Of a stretch of DNA of 64,000 bases, positions 1 through 13,000 are shown piece after piece. Position 1 is the first letter of the stretch. Each line of letters begins with the position of its first letter. Source of the stretch: Chondrosia reniformis (Eukaryota > Porifera > Demospongiae > Chondrillida > Chondrillidae); contig OX359189.1 in the NCBI GenBank assembly GCA_947172415.1, positions 7,144,501 through 7,208,500 on the forward strand. The letters are read 5' to 3'. The notes under the pieces were generated by a model. That model saw only the letters and a program-made list of their open reading frames with translations, made no database searches and was not told the DNA's origin. A program made the translations under genes and the position numbers.

Positions 1-121
1 AGTCCTTGCAGAGGCTTAGTGCAATTAACTCTCTTAGCATATTATTAACTTTCTAAACTAAATGGTACAATTCTCTAATACCTGACAATGTACGTATGTA
101 CGTACGTAAGTGCAGTTATAC

Positions 122-3100
122 CTTTAGTGTTAAAACTCCCGAAGCTAAGGTCCTATTTGGTGTCTCATAAACAGCATCTTCTCTCAACTGATAGGCTACT
201 CCATTGTGCCTCCATCTCTTGTACTCGAGGGAGTTCACTATAGGCACCTGATTGGAAGGTACATACAAACTGTACATATACGTATGTACTGTACGTAGTA
301 TGGTCGACACATCATCACTATAATACTGCATCAAAACATACTAGGCAATTTTAAATACAATTTTTTTGATGACAATTTTAAACACAGTCCTAGACTTACA
401 ACTTTAGGGCTTTGGATGAGAAACCTTTTTTCCTTTTTTTCCCCTTATAATGACAGATTGGGTTTATTGTATACCCAGTATGTATATTGGCTGTTCATAT
501 TCAATAGATAACTGTGTATTTCAATTTTATCCATTAGATAAAATTCAGCATTTATGATTAAGGACTGTAGATTCAATCCAATTAACCTTAACAATATTGG
601 AATAAGAAACCAAGGTATGTACGTACCATCTCTCCCAACTTCATGTGGTAGTCCCAATCAAATACACCATCTCTTGCATCATACCTGGCAGATGTTAAGT
701 AATGTCTTATCCTCTCATCCCTACATATGTACATAACAACATTCAATGGTACACTGAAAATGTACACGCATACATATACATACGTACATTATGTACGTAT
801 GTATAGTTCATCAATGCCGAATGGTAACATACAAAATACAATGAATATACTGTATAGTAATGGTCCTATAGTGAAGGAGGTACACTGACCATAAAGTGGC
901 AATATCAAACGTCCTATCATCCTGATGTCGCCAAAACTTAAAAATTCCTTCCAAAATGTCACGTTCCTTATACTACACAAACCAAAAACTAGACTTAGAG
1001 CAGTTATAATAAGAAGATTCTACTGGGGTCACTGATGAGACTGGATATAAGAAATAGAACAAATTAAACAGTATTACAGATAGACTAGACACTTCAATTC
1101 AAAGTACCAGATTTCTGATTAAAGAGATAAGCATATATAATTTACGTACATAGTACATTTACAACACACATTAAAGAGGGAGAGATGAAAGGAACATTCT
1201 GTGGTTATTGAAACTCAGTGGTAGAACACTGGTGGTCAAATCAGCCATCTATGATATTAAACAGTTGTATATTTGTGGCCTAAAACATCCTTCTTGATCA
1301 CATAACCGAGATCACTCCCTACAAAAAGTGCAGCTTTAAAGACATGTCTACCTAGCATATTATATGAATTCTAAATTAACAATTAAATTTGTATGTACGT
1401 ATATCCAAAAGCATCGGCTGAGCCCTTGTCAACATAGCCTAGGTTAACCAACACAAAAAGCTACATGTGTGCACCCAATTAGGAGACCAAAACTTCAAAG
1501 ATGCAGCTACGTATGCATAGGGAACAGAGGAATAGAGACAGAAAAAGAGAGACGCAGCTATATCAGGTATCAGGTATCATTATTATACTGGAACACACTT
1601 AGCTCAATGTACGTAACTACTTCACAGGAGCCCAGAGAATTACAAAAAAATGAAAGAATATCAACCCAAAAATTAAAGTTGGACAATTATTACGTTACAA
1701 AGAGACTAGCTATAAAAATTAATAATGATTAAGATTCTCTAGTGCAGAACATCTCTTTCTACCATGTCCTTAAGTTTGAGGTGCACTAATTCAAGTTAGA
1801 TCGTTAAAAGGTGAGAACGCCAGCGCTTAAGGCACAGATCAAAGTTAGAAACCAAACTATAACGTGTACGTGTACATATGAATCTTAAACTCATGAGGTT
1901 TCACTTCAAAGTTCTTAAATAAATTAGGTCAAACATAATTACAAAATTTATAAAATTAATTTAACTGGGATTACCACAAAAAAATCACAGAAAGTGATTT
2001 CAGTTCACTGACCTTTAAGGTAGAGAGATCTATTAAAGGTAACCTTAACTTCTGAAATGCATCATCAGTCACCATCCTGTGGAAAATATGACCTTTAATT
2101 AAGGAAGGATGGCATCATTGCACAACATTGCACACAAAAACAGAAACAGAAACACGTAAACTGTCACATACAACATCAATGTGAATCTCGAGCTGGAGCC
2201 ATAACAACAACTGACCTAATCCAGTCTTCACAGGATTTCCTCAAATAGTTCATAGTCTGTCCTCGCACTAGGGAGTTACTGGTGAGTTCCAAATAGTATT
2301 CAATCCTCTCTAAACATCACATACATCACATCACATAAAGGATTCACAGAAGATCAAGATAAAGAAAAAGACAAAGACTCCCAGGATCACTGATGAAGGG
2401 TGGAAATTCCTGTCTGACCCAGTGGAGAAGAAAATGAAAGAAAGGAAAAGAAGGAAAAAAAGACTCTTGTATCTTCATCCAAAGCTCTCTTCAGGTTTAG
2501 TTCCCCTATAGGCTCTTTTACAGAATAGGCATAGCATGTAGGAAAATGGAATCTTAGATTTTTCATGCAATAATATCTCTTAATGGTACATATGGAGAGG
2601 AGTTTACTTGAATGGAGTTCACAATCTATTAACATATAGAACTATTAAAATATACAGAGATGTAAAAACAGTAACACGAGCGGGCTTTTTTCAGAGAAAA
2701 CAATACACAACCTCTTATTTGAACTAATACATGTTTGCTCTCCCTAGCTGCAATGTTTGATATTCCTGCAATGTTTATAATGCAAATTAGCAATTATCCA
2801 TACATCTTAATGTATTGAAGATATTTGTGGTATGCACTCCTAATGAAGTGTAAAATGTACACATTAGTGTACATAATATTTAGTGATGACACATACGTAT
2901 ATATATATATACAGATGTATATATATATATACGTATGTAACATGTTAAACAGCTTCAACTTCTTACCTTGAAGGCCGACTTTACTTAATGACTCAGTTAG
3001 TAGACTTAAAAATGCAATATGTCTTGCATAATTCTCCATGCTGGCTTCCAACATATAAAACTATAATTCAAAAAGACAGTATATAATTATTATACACATA

Positions 3101-5037
3101 TGTACGTATATACACATGGTATTTAGTACATTCTTGATATTTTAATTAAAGGGTTATACTCATGGGATGCCTATATTTTTTATATTGCAATACAGCTGTT
3201 CCAAAAGGTTTAGGACTCCATGGAAAACTTAGGGAAATTTAAAAGTTTAGACTGTGATAAAGAGATAATGGTATTATTTCAGTTGATACAATGAACAATT
3301 AATCAAAGATAAAATTCACCACTACGTGCTACGTACAAAAATACTTATACTTGTTGTCACTGAAGAGGAAATCTGGCAAGCCCCTATAAATGATGATTGC
3401 ATGTATGTATACACAAAACATACACTTTATATGATTCTTAAAAGGTAACAGACTATATATGTGACAGGGTTAAAGAGGTTACATTTTATCTGTAGTTTAT
3501 TTTAGTGTTTCAGAGATTACTCAGAGGTGAAATCCTTTCCTAGCGTACACAGAAGTAGTAAAATCTGTCTATGTGACTGGTGAACCCCTATAAAATAATG
3601 CAAGTAGTACATTCAGCGTACAAAATATGTAAACACAAACCATGTGTTATATACAAGAGAGACCTGACATTCGCTGGATGTACTGATATCATATGCACAA
3701 TAATGAAGTTATCCTGATTAAATATAGCTGCCAACACAACAAAGGGAAAATTACAAAATTAAAATTAAACCTGAAACTTGTAGAGGTGATGTCTTAAGGT
3801 AGAGAACCTTTCTACAATCTTATTGCTAGCAGAATTATCAAATGTACTGACATCACTAACAACTAAATCATGATATTATTCTCGGCCTATCCTCTAAAGC
3901 AAAGAATGCATACCTTCCCTTATTCCCCAAAACTTTGATACAATACCCTAAGTCAGATTAAATATAACCACAAGGTCCACTTCTCAACTAGATGATAAGA
4001 ATATTATCTTCTGTGTAGGATTTGTGATAGAATATCAATCTCATGCCAAATGGCAACTGTAATTCAAAATACGTACCTTGCTACATTATATAAAATTATA
4101 AAGGATCCAATACTTCTCCTTAAATTATCATGGAACTCCTGTCATACAAAACTATACATTTTATGGAAATTACGTACATACAGGAAGAACTTCACACTTC
4201 CATTTTAGTAAGGCTTTGATGATGAAAAAGAATTATTGATGTTCAAAGCTAAACAGAAAATGTAGTCATCATATTATTTATGATTAGTTCAGAACCATGT
4301 GAACAAATATTATAAAGTAAGTAAATTTCCAAATATTTCCAAAAGTGACAGTTACTGATATTTCCACTCACATGAAGCTGTCTATCAGTTTGGCCCGTGC
4401 ATGAAGCCATTGTACGGAGGACGTGACGTAAGTCTGCTGCTCCAACTAACAGCACACTAAATGTATCTGCGAAGTGAACTCACAGAGTATCACAAAGCAC
4501 ATATGACATTAACATGCAGTTAATACTAAAAATAGTACTTTATGCAAATAATATTATCAGAAATGCATGGATCTATATATCAAGTTACTATTTTTGGTAA
4601 AACACATTCCCATGCTCTTCCCATCATAACAGGAGTACAAAGATAATTTAATGTAGATAAAATTTATTATAACATTTACAGTTCAATCCTTCTGACAATT
4701 AGGCAATTAACTATGACCTGATCTGCAAATATTTATTATCCATGAATACACATACAGCAATTAGACAGCAGCTGAAATTTCATATTTTCTTGTTTAGAAT
4801 TGCATGTTTCTCACATACCCGAATCAGATATAGCAAGCTTTCCGTTCTTATCTGCTTTTTCAAACCAAACCTCTGTATGAATAAATGACATGCACTAACA
4901 CACGCTATGTACGTACAACAACATTGATACACAGGTAATGCATCTTTTATGGTTAACGTACGATCGTAAACATCAGAGAGGTCCATTGAAGGCGTTACGC
5001 CCCACCAAACACTTTCCCCCAGCCCCTTTGCCGCCAT
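122..5037 (-). CDS. DNAAF3: Dynein axonemal assembly factor 3-like, N-terminal half (partial at left edge)
   Basis: Cytoplasmic factor needed to preassemble axonemal dynein arms of motile cilia (known for the family). Eight spliced exons with continuous phase: 4917-5037, 4372-4466, 2967-3060, 2216-2309, 2013-2076, 890-972, 627-720 and 122-247, totalling 771 nt or 257 codons. The translation follows the vertebrate protein in order: an N-terminal WWGVTPSMDL, then VLLVGAADLRHVLRTM, MLEASMENYARHIAFL, YKERDILEGIFKFW, RHYLTSARYDARDGVFDWD, and YKRWRHNGVAYQLRED followed by TPNRTLASG. The start is the ATG at 5037, just before the conserved WWG motif. The last visible exon ends in a GT donor, so the C-terminal half lies left of position 1. 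Intron 3 (2310-2966) hosts a retroelement 3' fragment. The family call rests on my memory of the vertebrate sequence, but the match is long and collinear. Splice sites are moderately to highly certain. Confidence 0.86.
2338..2566 (+). repeat. Retroelement 3'-end fragment in DNAAF3-like intron 3
   Basis: A copy of the dispersed sequence that forms the 3' part of the retroelement at 31926-33564. It ends at the shared terminus TTAGATTTTTCAT. The hammerhead-like core is damaged: CTGATGA is present but the GAAAC segment is deleted between GGTGGAAATTCC and TGTCTGACC. It lies antisense within the host gene. Confidence 0.8.
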
Positions 5038-7765
5038 TTTCTGGATAAAAATGGCGCAGAACTGTGTTTTTCCAGCTGGCTGCTAAGTTCATGTCATGAA
5101 TGTAATTATGTTGGAGCAAATATGAATCATGTAGTAAATTGGAAGAAAGGTGATGGGTTAATCAGCTGATCATTATTAAGTAAATCTTTATTGCTTATGA
5201 TGTACTTTCTGAGTGTTTTTATAAAGGTTTTTGCGTCTTTTAAAATTTACAGTGACTACAGCATAGGAAATAGGAAGTATATCCCATAGGAAATCTGATC
5301 ATAATCTTCCCTGACTGTGTGTTAATTTCTAAACAGGACACTGTTTTGAATTGTAAAGATTAATGCAAAGCAAGGCTCTTTATGTATACAGAGTGCATAA
5401 AACAGAGAGAGTTTTCCAAAGCGCAATCGTGGCTGAAAATTGCAACATGAAAAAATGAGTTGCAAACTACCCTATTTCTAATTATATGCAAGACAAAATT
5501 GCTGATTAATGCTCTGTATTACATAGGAAGCAAAAATACTATATTGTTTGATCCACTATTAGAGAATTACAGATAGAGTCCTCAAATTTTTAATATCCAT
5601 TCCTATGAAATTTACAAGTTTGCTGCTAAAAATAGTATACCTTTTTCATAGAATTGAAGTCTAAGAATAGACTTCGCTTCTAAAAATAGAAATCGTTAGC
5701 TGATGTAATCTCTTTTCTTCACTTGTTTGGGTGCCACCAAAGGTATAGACAGGTTATCCTTTTATTAATTTTTCAGCTGTCCTGAGAAATATGATATTAT
5801 CCAAGTCAGTCACAGGACTATTTTTAGACTTAGGTGTTTCTATGTCAACCATTAAGTTTTACTATCTGAAATTTGACTACAAATTTAAACAATGACATCA
5901 TCATGTCTAAGATAACTGACAAAAATCCCATAATTTTTTGCTGATGTTAATCCAGCTGGTTTTGTATCTCTTAGATTAATAGTGGGTGTACGCAGCAATG
6001 GCAACATAGTGTTTACTGGATTTAGCACAGCTAGCTGTCTGGTTATGTAGAAGTACAGCTACACATCCTGTGACCTGTGACTGTTCTAGTTTGTGGGCAT
6101 TCACCCAATGGCTGCTGACATACAAATTTACATCAGATTTTTTAATAAACCAGGGAAGTTGCTTATTCATATATGATACTACAGGCTGATGAAATATTAA
6201 TCCATTCACTCTTTGAAACCTAGAATACCAGTTTTATCTGGTATTTGTGCTAAATCGATGCAATATTACTATAACACCTTCAAACCACATGTATTTAAAG
6301 CATTATTAAAAGCTAAGTAAAGTAGGATGAGGAATTACATTAAAATCTATTGATTTTTCAATTGCCCTATCACAGAACTGTTACCCCCAATTTCAAATAC
6401 ACTACGTATATGCTTTCCTTTCATTCTAGTTCAAGTATCAAGTATTATTGTAGCAATTGTATGGTAGCAGGGGATGTTTTTATACGAGGTACTTATCCTC
6501 TATGTACCCTGACTTAAGGAATTTACAAACTAATATTGTTGTTATGGCAAGTCACCGCTTTGTTTACAAACACTAAGTAAGGTATTTTTGAGTTGCCTAA
6601 GAGACCTGATTTAAACAAATGATCTATTATAAATTCCTTCCATCAGCTGGTATGTTACAATAAATGATATTTCACATCATATCTTATCTTCTTAAATCAT
6701 CAGACTACTTGTCACTACCTTGATGAATGTTGGTTATGGTAGCAAATCATTTTCTGTCTTCAATGCAAGCTTGGCAGCATTGAATGAAATTCCATCAATT
6801 ATATTGCGACCAACTTATGTAAATGTTATGCTTTGTAAGGTTTTAATGTAGTTGTTGTCCTACTTGATCAGCACAATGTTTAATTTACTTATGCAATATG
6901 TTATGACTTCATGTGACTTTAATGGATAATGTAAGAAGTAATTTAACTAGCTGGAAGGAAATAGCACTTATAACTAATTAGACCAATCAGATCAGTCCTT
7001 TTTGACTCATGTTTGGAAGTGAACGAGTAATCAGTAGCTGCTTTTCACACTGATCTAAATATAGTAGAACCTGTTCGAAAGGTCACCGCTCTTAGAAAGG
7101 TTTCGTCTCGTCATTTCGCTCTTAGACAGCCTCTGACTTAAGGGGGTTATTTTAATTGAGGGCCAAAAATTCACATTACGTTTAAACCCTTTAAACCCTG
7201 ACCTACCTAATGCAGGCGGATGAATGAGGTCCCATGGGTGATTGTATGGGTATTCTATATAGGTTTCAATCTTAGATTTTAGGTACATATGTACTTAGTG
7301 TGAAAGGTGAAAGGTCAGAGCTAAAGGAATACTTGTTATTCCTGCTCTACTTGTATAGTGGGTACAAAGATTTGTCTCCTTCTCCTTATATATACCAATA
7401 GTACATGTGTGTTTAGGCATTGTATAGTTCTAATGATAGAGTCTAAATACATACGTACATACGTATATACGTATCGCATTATTACAGTTGAATAATGCGA
7501 AACATGTACGTAATGATTCCAAGTTGGCCATTCTTTGAAGGGAGCACCTCCAATTATATCTTGCTCCTGTGGTAAATCTTAACTCTTTCTCATAATGATT
7601 AGTTAGTTATTAATTGAAGCTGAAGCTTAGAAAGACTTGTCTGAGCATTGAGTGGTTATATGAGAGTGTATATGTATTATAAAGGAATCTACGTATGTAC
7701 AATGGCTTAAGAGTTTTCTTTTATTGAAATATTTTCTTGGAGACTTGGGAGCTGCAACTTAAATC
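5038..7765. other. Intergenic stretch upstream of the DNAAF3-like gene
   Basis: No gene is supported. Only short open frames occur, without splice-consistent neighbours or recognisable motifs. The first few dozen bases upstream of 5037 presumably hold the DNAAF3-like promoter, but no clear TATA element was seen. A string resembling a pogo/Tigger terminus (AGTAGAACCTGTTCG near 7064) has no visible partner. Confidence 0.4.
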
Positions 7766-8004
7766 ATGAAAAATCTAAGATACCATTTTCCTACATGCTA
7801 TATGCCTATTCTGTAAAAGAGCCTATAGGGGGACTAAACCTAAAGAGAGCTTTAGATGAGTCTTTTCTTCCTTCTTTTCCCTTCTTTCATCTTCTTCTCC
7901 ACTGGGTCAGACAGACAGCTGTTTCTGGGAATTCCACCCTTCATCAGTGATCCTGGGAGTCTTTGTCTTTTTTCTTTATCTTGATCTTCTGTGAATCCTT
8001 GGCT
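7766..8004 (-). repeat. Retroelement 3'-end fragment, hammerhead-like core nearly intact
   Basis: Minus-strand copy of the 3' end of the element at 31926-33564, ending at the common 3' terminus (ATGAAAAATCTAAG as read on the plus strand). It keeps CTGATGA, the GGG/CCC helix and GAAAC. The stretch after GAAAC carries an extra TGTC. A short direct duplication of CTTGATCTTCTGTGAATC follows to about 8028. Confidence 0.8.
7897..7959 (-). ncRNA. Hammerhead-ribozyme-like motif (second best copy)
   Basis: On the minus strand, CTGATGA (7947-7941) is followed by GGG-loop-CCC, then GAAAC (7925-7921), AGCTGTC and TGACC. The flanks can pair as stem I (TCA/TGA, GG/CC, CTCC/GGAG). Compared with the copy at 33367-33425 there is a 4-nt TGTC duplication before TGACC, which may impair folding. 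The A-A juxtaposition at the base of stem II is non-canonical. Confidence 0.4.
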
Positions 8005-9629
8005 GTGAATCTTGATCTTCTGTGAATCATGTTAAAGATAGCTCAGAATCTCAGGATCACAGATGATAGAATAAATTTTAGAGCTTAAAGATGTTCTGAC
8101 AGTTGTATATGAAGGCAGTTATACTGTACCTACATGCAAACACTACAGTACTCCGTGTACTCCTATACTGTTGCCTTATAATTACTACTGTTGTATATTT
8201 CATCAACAATTTGTAATATTGCACAGTTTTCTATATGACGTATATACGTACCTCACAGTAATAAGTGCTTAAAGTTAAAATTACCATATGGCCAGTTTTG
8301 AGAGCAATCTGCCAATATTTCAACTGCCAAACTACGCCAAATTTAGGAGAACGAAATTTACCAAGCTCTGCCAAATGCCAAAATTTAGCAATCAGCCAAA
8401 TATTCTTCCTGCCAAAATTTCCATCTATATGGTATACTGTTTATAACCTTTCTACTCCCACCAATACCTGATTTGCATATACTTTCTACTGCAAAATTAA
8501 AGTATATAAAACTAATTTGTTTTAATACATAAAAGATTTGAGCTGTTTTCAACATACATGAGTATCTGAGTGCAATAACCATGGAAATTAATCAATCATG
8601 AAATATTCATACAGGTATTTGCTACAATAGCAGTGATGCTATTAATTAAAATATTTTAATCACACCTTATCTGATTATTAAGTGTCTGACATAATGTTTA
8701 ATCTTTACTATATTTAGCAGTGATGTCGCTAGTTTATTTACTCAGCTGATGAATTTTTAGCTTTCAAAAAACTGTCAAAGCAGCACACATATGCTAACCA
8801 CAAGAACTTTAGAAAGCTTTTAGGCTCCACTAACATTTCAAATATAGTAACGTTACATCATTCCTAATTTAGTATAAAGGGGAAAAACCCTTAAAATGTC
8901 AGCTGAAAGGTTTACTTCACATGTACTGCTAAATGTAAGTGCTTACTCTTTGAAAGCACTTACTGTAAAATCAAGTTGAAAATCTATGTTCATACACTAC
9001 AAAGGAAGTCTATTAATCCAGGCATTGTTTTTTGCCGATTAGATGAATTTTCAATTTGATGAAACTGTTAGCCTGTCTAATAATGGTGTAATATTATGTT
9101 CATGTTGATTCTCATGTAGTGATAAATGTTGGGTTACCAGATAATAAGATGATGAATTAATCCAATAATGGGAGGCACTCAAACTCCATTGGTTAACTAT
9201 TTGTGAAACTTAGTTTATAATAAGCTAATATGACATACAGCATGTTAAGAGTAAAATAGAGAGAAGAAATACTAGGCTTTAAACCTATGCTTTTACTTTT
9301 ATTCTGTACTAGGTCTTTTGGGTATCCTAAAATTGTATGCACATTAAGGAACAAATGCATGTATGAAAAACATTGTGATTAATGTTCAGCTTTGAATATC
9401 TACAGTATTTAGATTGCCTAATGTCAAAACAGAATTTAAATTTAATATTATTAGTAGTATGTACTTTCAATCTCATTCATACATTCTCCATATCTTGTTA
9501 CATCCAAATAGTTGAAGCAAAGAAGATGATGTACATACATATATCGGCCAATGGCAGATATAAATAGTGATAAATATCACTGAAAGGGTCTACCAGTTAT
9601 TTACTAACTCTGATATCTTGTCTGGACAC
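8005..9629. other. Non-coding stretch with a GCCAAA-rich TIR element
   Basis: No gene is supported. The only structured part is 8282-8434, described separately. The rest is AT-rich sequence with scattered TACGTA motifs. Confidence 0.35.
8282..8434. repeat. MITE-like segment with short TIRs and repeated GCCAAA
   Basis: The ends are TACCATATGG and ATATGGTA, an imperfect terminal inverted repeat. The interior carries the hexamer GCCAAA or close variants about eight times in 150 bp, for example at 8336, 8379, 8385, 8394 and 8410. Coding capacity is nil. A non-autonomous DNA element is the simplest reading. Confidence 0.35.
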
Positions 9630-9863
9630 ATGAAAAATCTAAGATACCATTTTCCTACATGCTATATGCCTATTCTGTAAAAAGAGCCTATAGGGGAACT
9701 AAACCTAAAGAGAGCTTTAGATGAAGATACAGTAGTCTTTTCTTCCTTCTTTCATCTTCTTCTCCACTGGGTCAGAGAGCCGTTTCTGGGAATTCCACCC
9801 TTCATCAGTGATCCTGGGAGTCTTTTTCTTTTTCTTTATCTTGATCTTCTGTGAATCCTTGGC
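9630..9863 (-). repeat. Retroelement 3'-end fragment
   Basis: Minus-strand copy with the shared 3' terminus. The core reads CTGATGA, then GAAACGGCTCTC, so the expected GTC cleavage triplet is changed to CTC and the single C-G pair of stem III is lost. It is followed up to about 10020 by a more diverged piece of the same 3' region (ACTCTCACTAGGTTTAGTTC). Confidence 0.75.
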
Positions 9864-10029
9864 ACATATACTGTACCCTAACATTGTATATATTGTTATT
9901 TATTGACTCTTTCCTTTTGATGTTTGTATCCTCATCCAAAACTCTCACTAGGTTTAGTTCTATATTATGCCTTTTACTGTGTAGTGTGTAGGAGAATTGC
10001 GTTTTTGATTGCTCATACCTGATGAAAGA

Positions 10030-13000
10030 CCACATTGTAGCATATGTCAAATACTTTAAATTGTGCTGAATATGCTCTAAATATAGAGACAAGTTTGTTT
10101 AGTAATTGTATTAGTTCCGGAACTTTCACATGTCTGTCACACTTCTTCCTGTTACGTATGTGGGAGGTACTTGACATGCATGCTTGCACATTCTTTGGTC
10201 AACTGATAATGCCAGCTGAGCACATGCTAGTTCCAGCTGTTTAATATATATCTAGATGTAATATAAGTAGGTGAAAGAATTTGGTTAAACATTGCTTATA
10301 TGTGATAGTTATTATACTTCTACACTCATTTCAAACAGGTATTTGGTTCTGCGTAGATCAACACATTACCTTGCAATTTGTAGATATTTTCAACATCCTT
10401 CAAGGATGCATATGTAGGTGTTCCATAGTTTAAACCTCTCAATGATCTCAGTTTATAGAAATGTCATAAAAAATGTTTTGACAGATCATGTGTGTAGCAG
10501 TAGAAGGGGTGTGTCAAGGGTGTGACTATATATAGAGGTACATGTGTAGAGGTGTGTGACTATGAAAACAATGTGTCAGCAGAAAGGAGGTTTAGGATTA
10601 AAGACCAAAGTGTGGATAGTTTGTAGACAAAATGTATAATGTATACCCTATAGCCATATGAATCATCTTGATTTTAGTAGTCAAGAGGCTCATGCATGGA
10701 TATGCTCATTCTCAATCTGAAAATATTGACCTATTCTTTGGAGTGTATTATATTCTATATGGAATACTAGATATATCTGATTTTATGATAACTTTAAAAA
10801 GGTGCATATTGAGGGAAAACCTCAATGAGATGATACAAAACAGAGGTCAAAAAATTCATACAAGTACAGCACAATAATAGGGTGGTCATGTTTTTTGTTC
10901 AATCCCCTAAACTGTACCAGAATCCTATGCATTTGTCCAACGCTGAGTGGGTGGGACAAGACTTAGTGTGATATGAGGCACACCTTCCTGTGGTGCATGG
11001 ATAATTTTTCAAGGGAAAGTACCTGACTAGAATAGACTTTGCAATTGTCCTACGTATATCCTATATATACATACATTATACTTAAGAGAACATATAGAGC
11101 TGTGAATAATCATAAGGATACAGTTTTGAAAATGATTTTTGACCATGTAAAGGTTTCTGAATACTGTCAGAGCTTATCATGACTTACCTATAGCTTTAAG
11201 TATTGCTAGCCTAGAATGGCATGCAGTACTGAGTTAATTGAGTTACTAGCAGACTCGCGTAAAGGTGACTATCAAATGTATTATGTTGTGTAAATGGCAA
11301 AACGTAGGCATGTACATACATACGTAGGCATTGTTGGATGCTTAAAATAAATATAGTGAAAGAGTTGTGAATTCATTTACAGATTATTTTCCACTGTCAT
11401 AATCTTTCAATGTATACTAATATTACATAATTTTCTTACGATATTACTCTTTATGCACGTAACTATATAAGCATATGTGAAAGATCCCCACATTTGATAC
11501 GTATGTACATTTAAACATATTTACTCAATACTGTATCTTAGACATGTGTTCACATGCAGAAAAGCAATGCAAATTTTGGAAAATGGCCATGGAAAAAGGA
11601 GGTTGTATGTTTGGGTTTGAGAAATAGGTAACTTAAAAATTTTATTATTTATATTTATTATATTATTATTATTAGTTAAAACTTGAAATACTTGTTATTA
11701 TGGATTATTACCTGACTGCAGTTACAAGGATTTAGGATATTTTCATAATATTATTTAATTAATGTATTCCCAAATGTTGTGCAATTCATGTGTCTAGTGT
11801 ACATTATCCAGAGGTTCACGTGCTTTTGTCAATATTAAATTCTTGAATATATAGTACATCTCAATACCTCCCCCATCTATTATCATCTGTCATGTGGGTC
11901 ATGTGTCAGATCTTATGACTGCATGGTCCAGGTTTGAAGGGACATTAATCCATTATATCCCAAAGGTCAATTTCGTACTATTGGGATTGAACAATGCAAG
12001 CAATGTGCGATGGTATGTATAGGGTATTGTGTGGCACAATAGTTTTATGTATGGCTTCGGCATGATTGCTTTGATCCTCCCAAACTTAAGAGAAGCTCTA
12101 CAAAGTCTAAATTTGTGTGGGATGATATCATTATTAATACAGATATTGGTTACCTATTTCATAGTCCATAGTGGACGGCTTCTCAATTGTGTGTATTGCA
12201 TTTTGTTGCAATACTTGCATGTGTATTAAAGTGTTTTGTAAGTAAGGGTTGTTATACTGCATTCTGTCTTAAGTCATTGTGGATTAAATTATTGTGGTTC
12301 AGCATATATACCAATAGGAGTTTACAAAACAATATGTTGCATTAGTATTACTTGGTCTATTCTTTATTAGCAAACAACTATATTTTAACCCGAACTTGCG
12401 GTATGGGCTAACATATATAGAGATATACGTGTATCCTATAGGAATATACTTAACAGTAAGGCATCTACGTATATAGCTTTCATTGTGTTCATATTTAGAC
12501 AATAACATCATATTTAATTTTTAATGTTTATCATGATCTAGACTGTTTCCCTCAAGTATTCATATGTCATGGGAAGCTAGGGACTATTTGTGAATTTTAC
12601 TTAGTCAGGGCACACATGACACACAGCTTTAGGGCAAATAGTAGTGGTAAATGTATGTCTCAATTTCACATGCCACCACATTGTCCTTGTTTTATATTAA
12701 ATCAATAAGTATACGTACATATATGTATTTACTAGCATGGTACTATTTTGTGTATTGCTAAGTCATATTCGTTTGGGAGTTAAACATGTAATTTTGTTTA
12801 GAATGCACTTCACGTGAGAAAAGGGTTATACCCATGCTATTGATTAAATGAATGACTCTCCACTTTTACTAAAGATATCCATTCAAAGTCAATTATGAAA
12901 ATACAACTGAAATCTTCATTCAATGTTTTGTAAGCGCTAAATCGCATTTGTTTATAAAAATAATTTGTATTCCTGTCGGCTTGTATAATGTACTTTTGTA

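Noticed and set aside
2387-2635. 82-codon minus-strand frame ([16 protein letters not shown])
   Set aside because: It is the antisense of the retroelement 3' non-coding region; similar fragments recur in every copy and drift in frame.
5976-6209. 77-codon minus-strand frame
   Set aside because: Composition looks protein-like in part (AHKLEQSQVTGC) but no family was recognised and no adjoining exons or start context were found.
7055-7288. pogo/Tigger-like element suggested by AGTAGAACCTGTTCG
   Set aside because: No inverted partner end or transposase sequence was found nearby.
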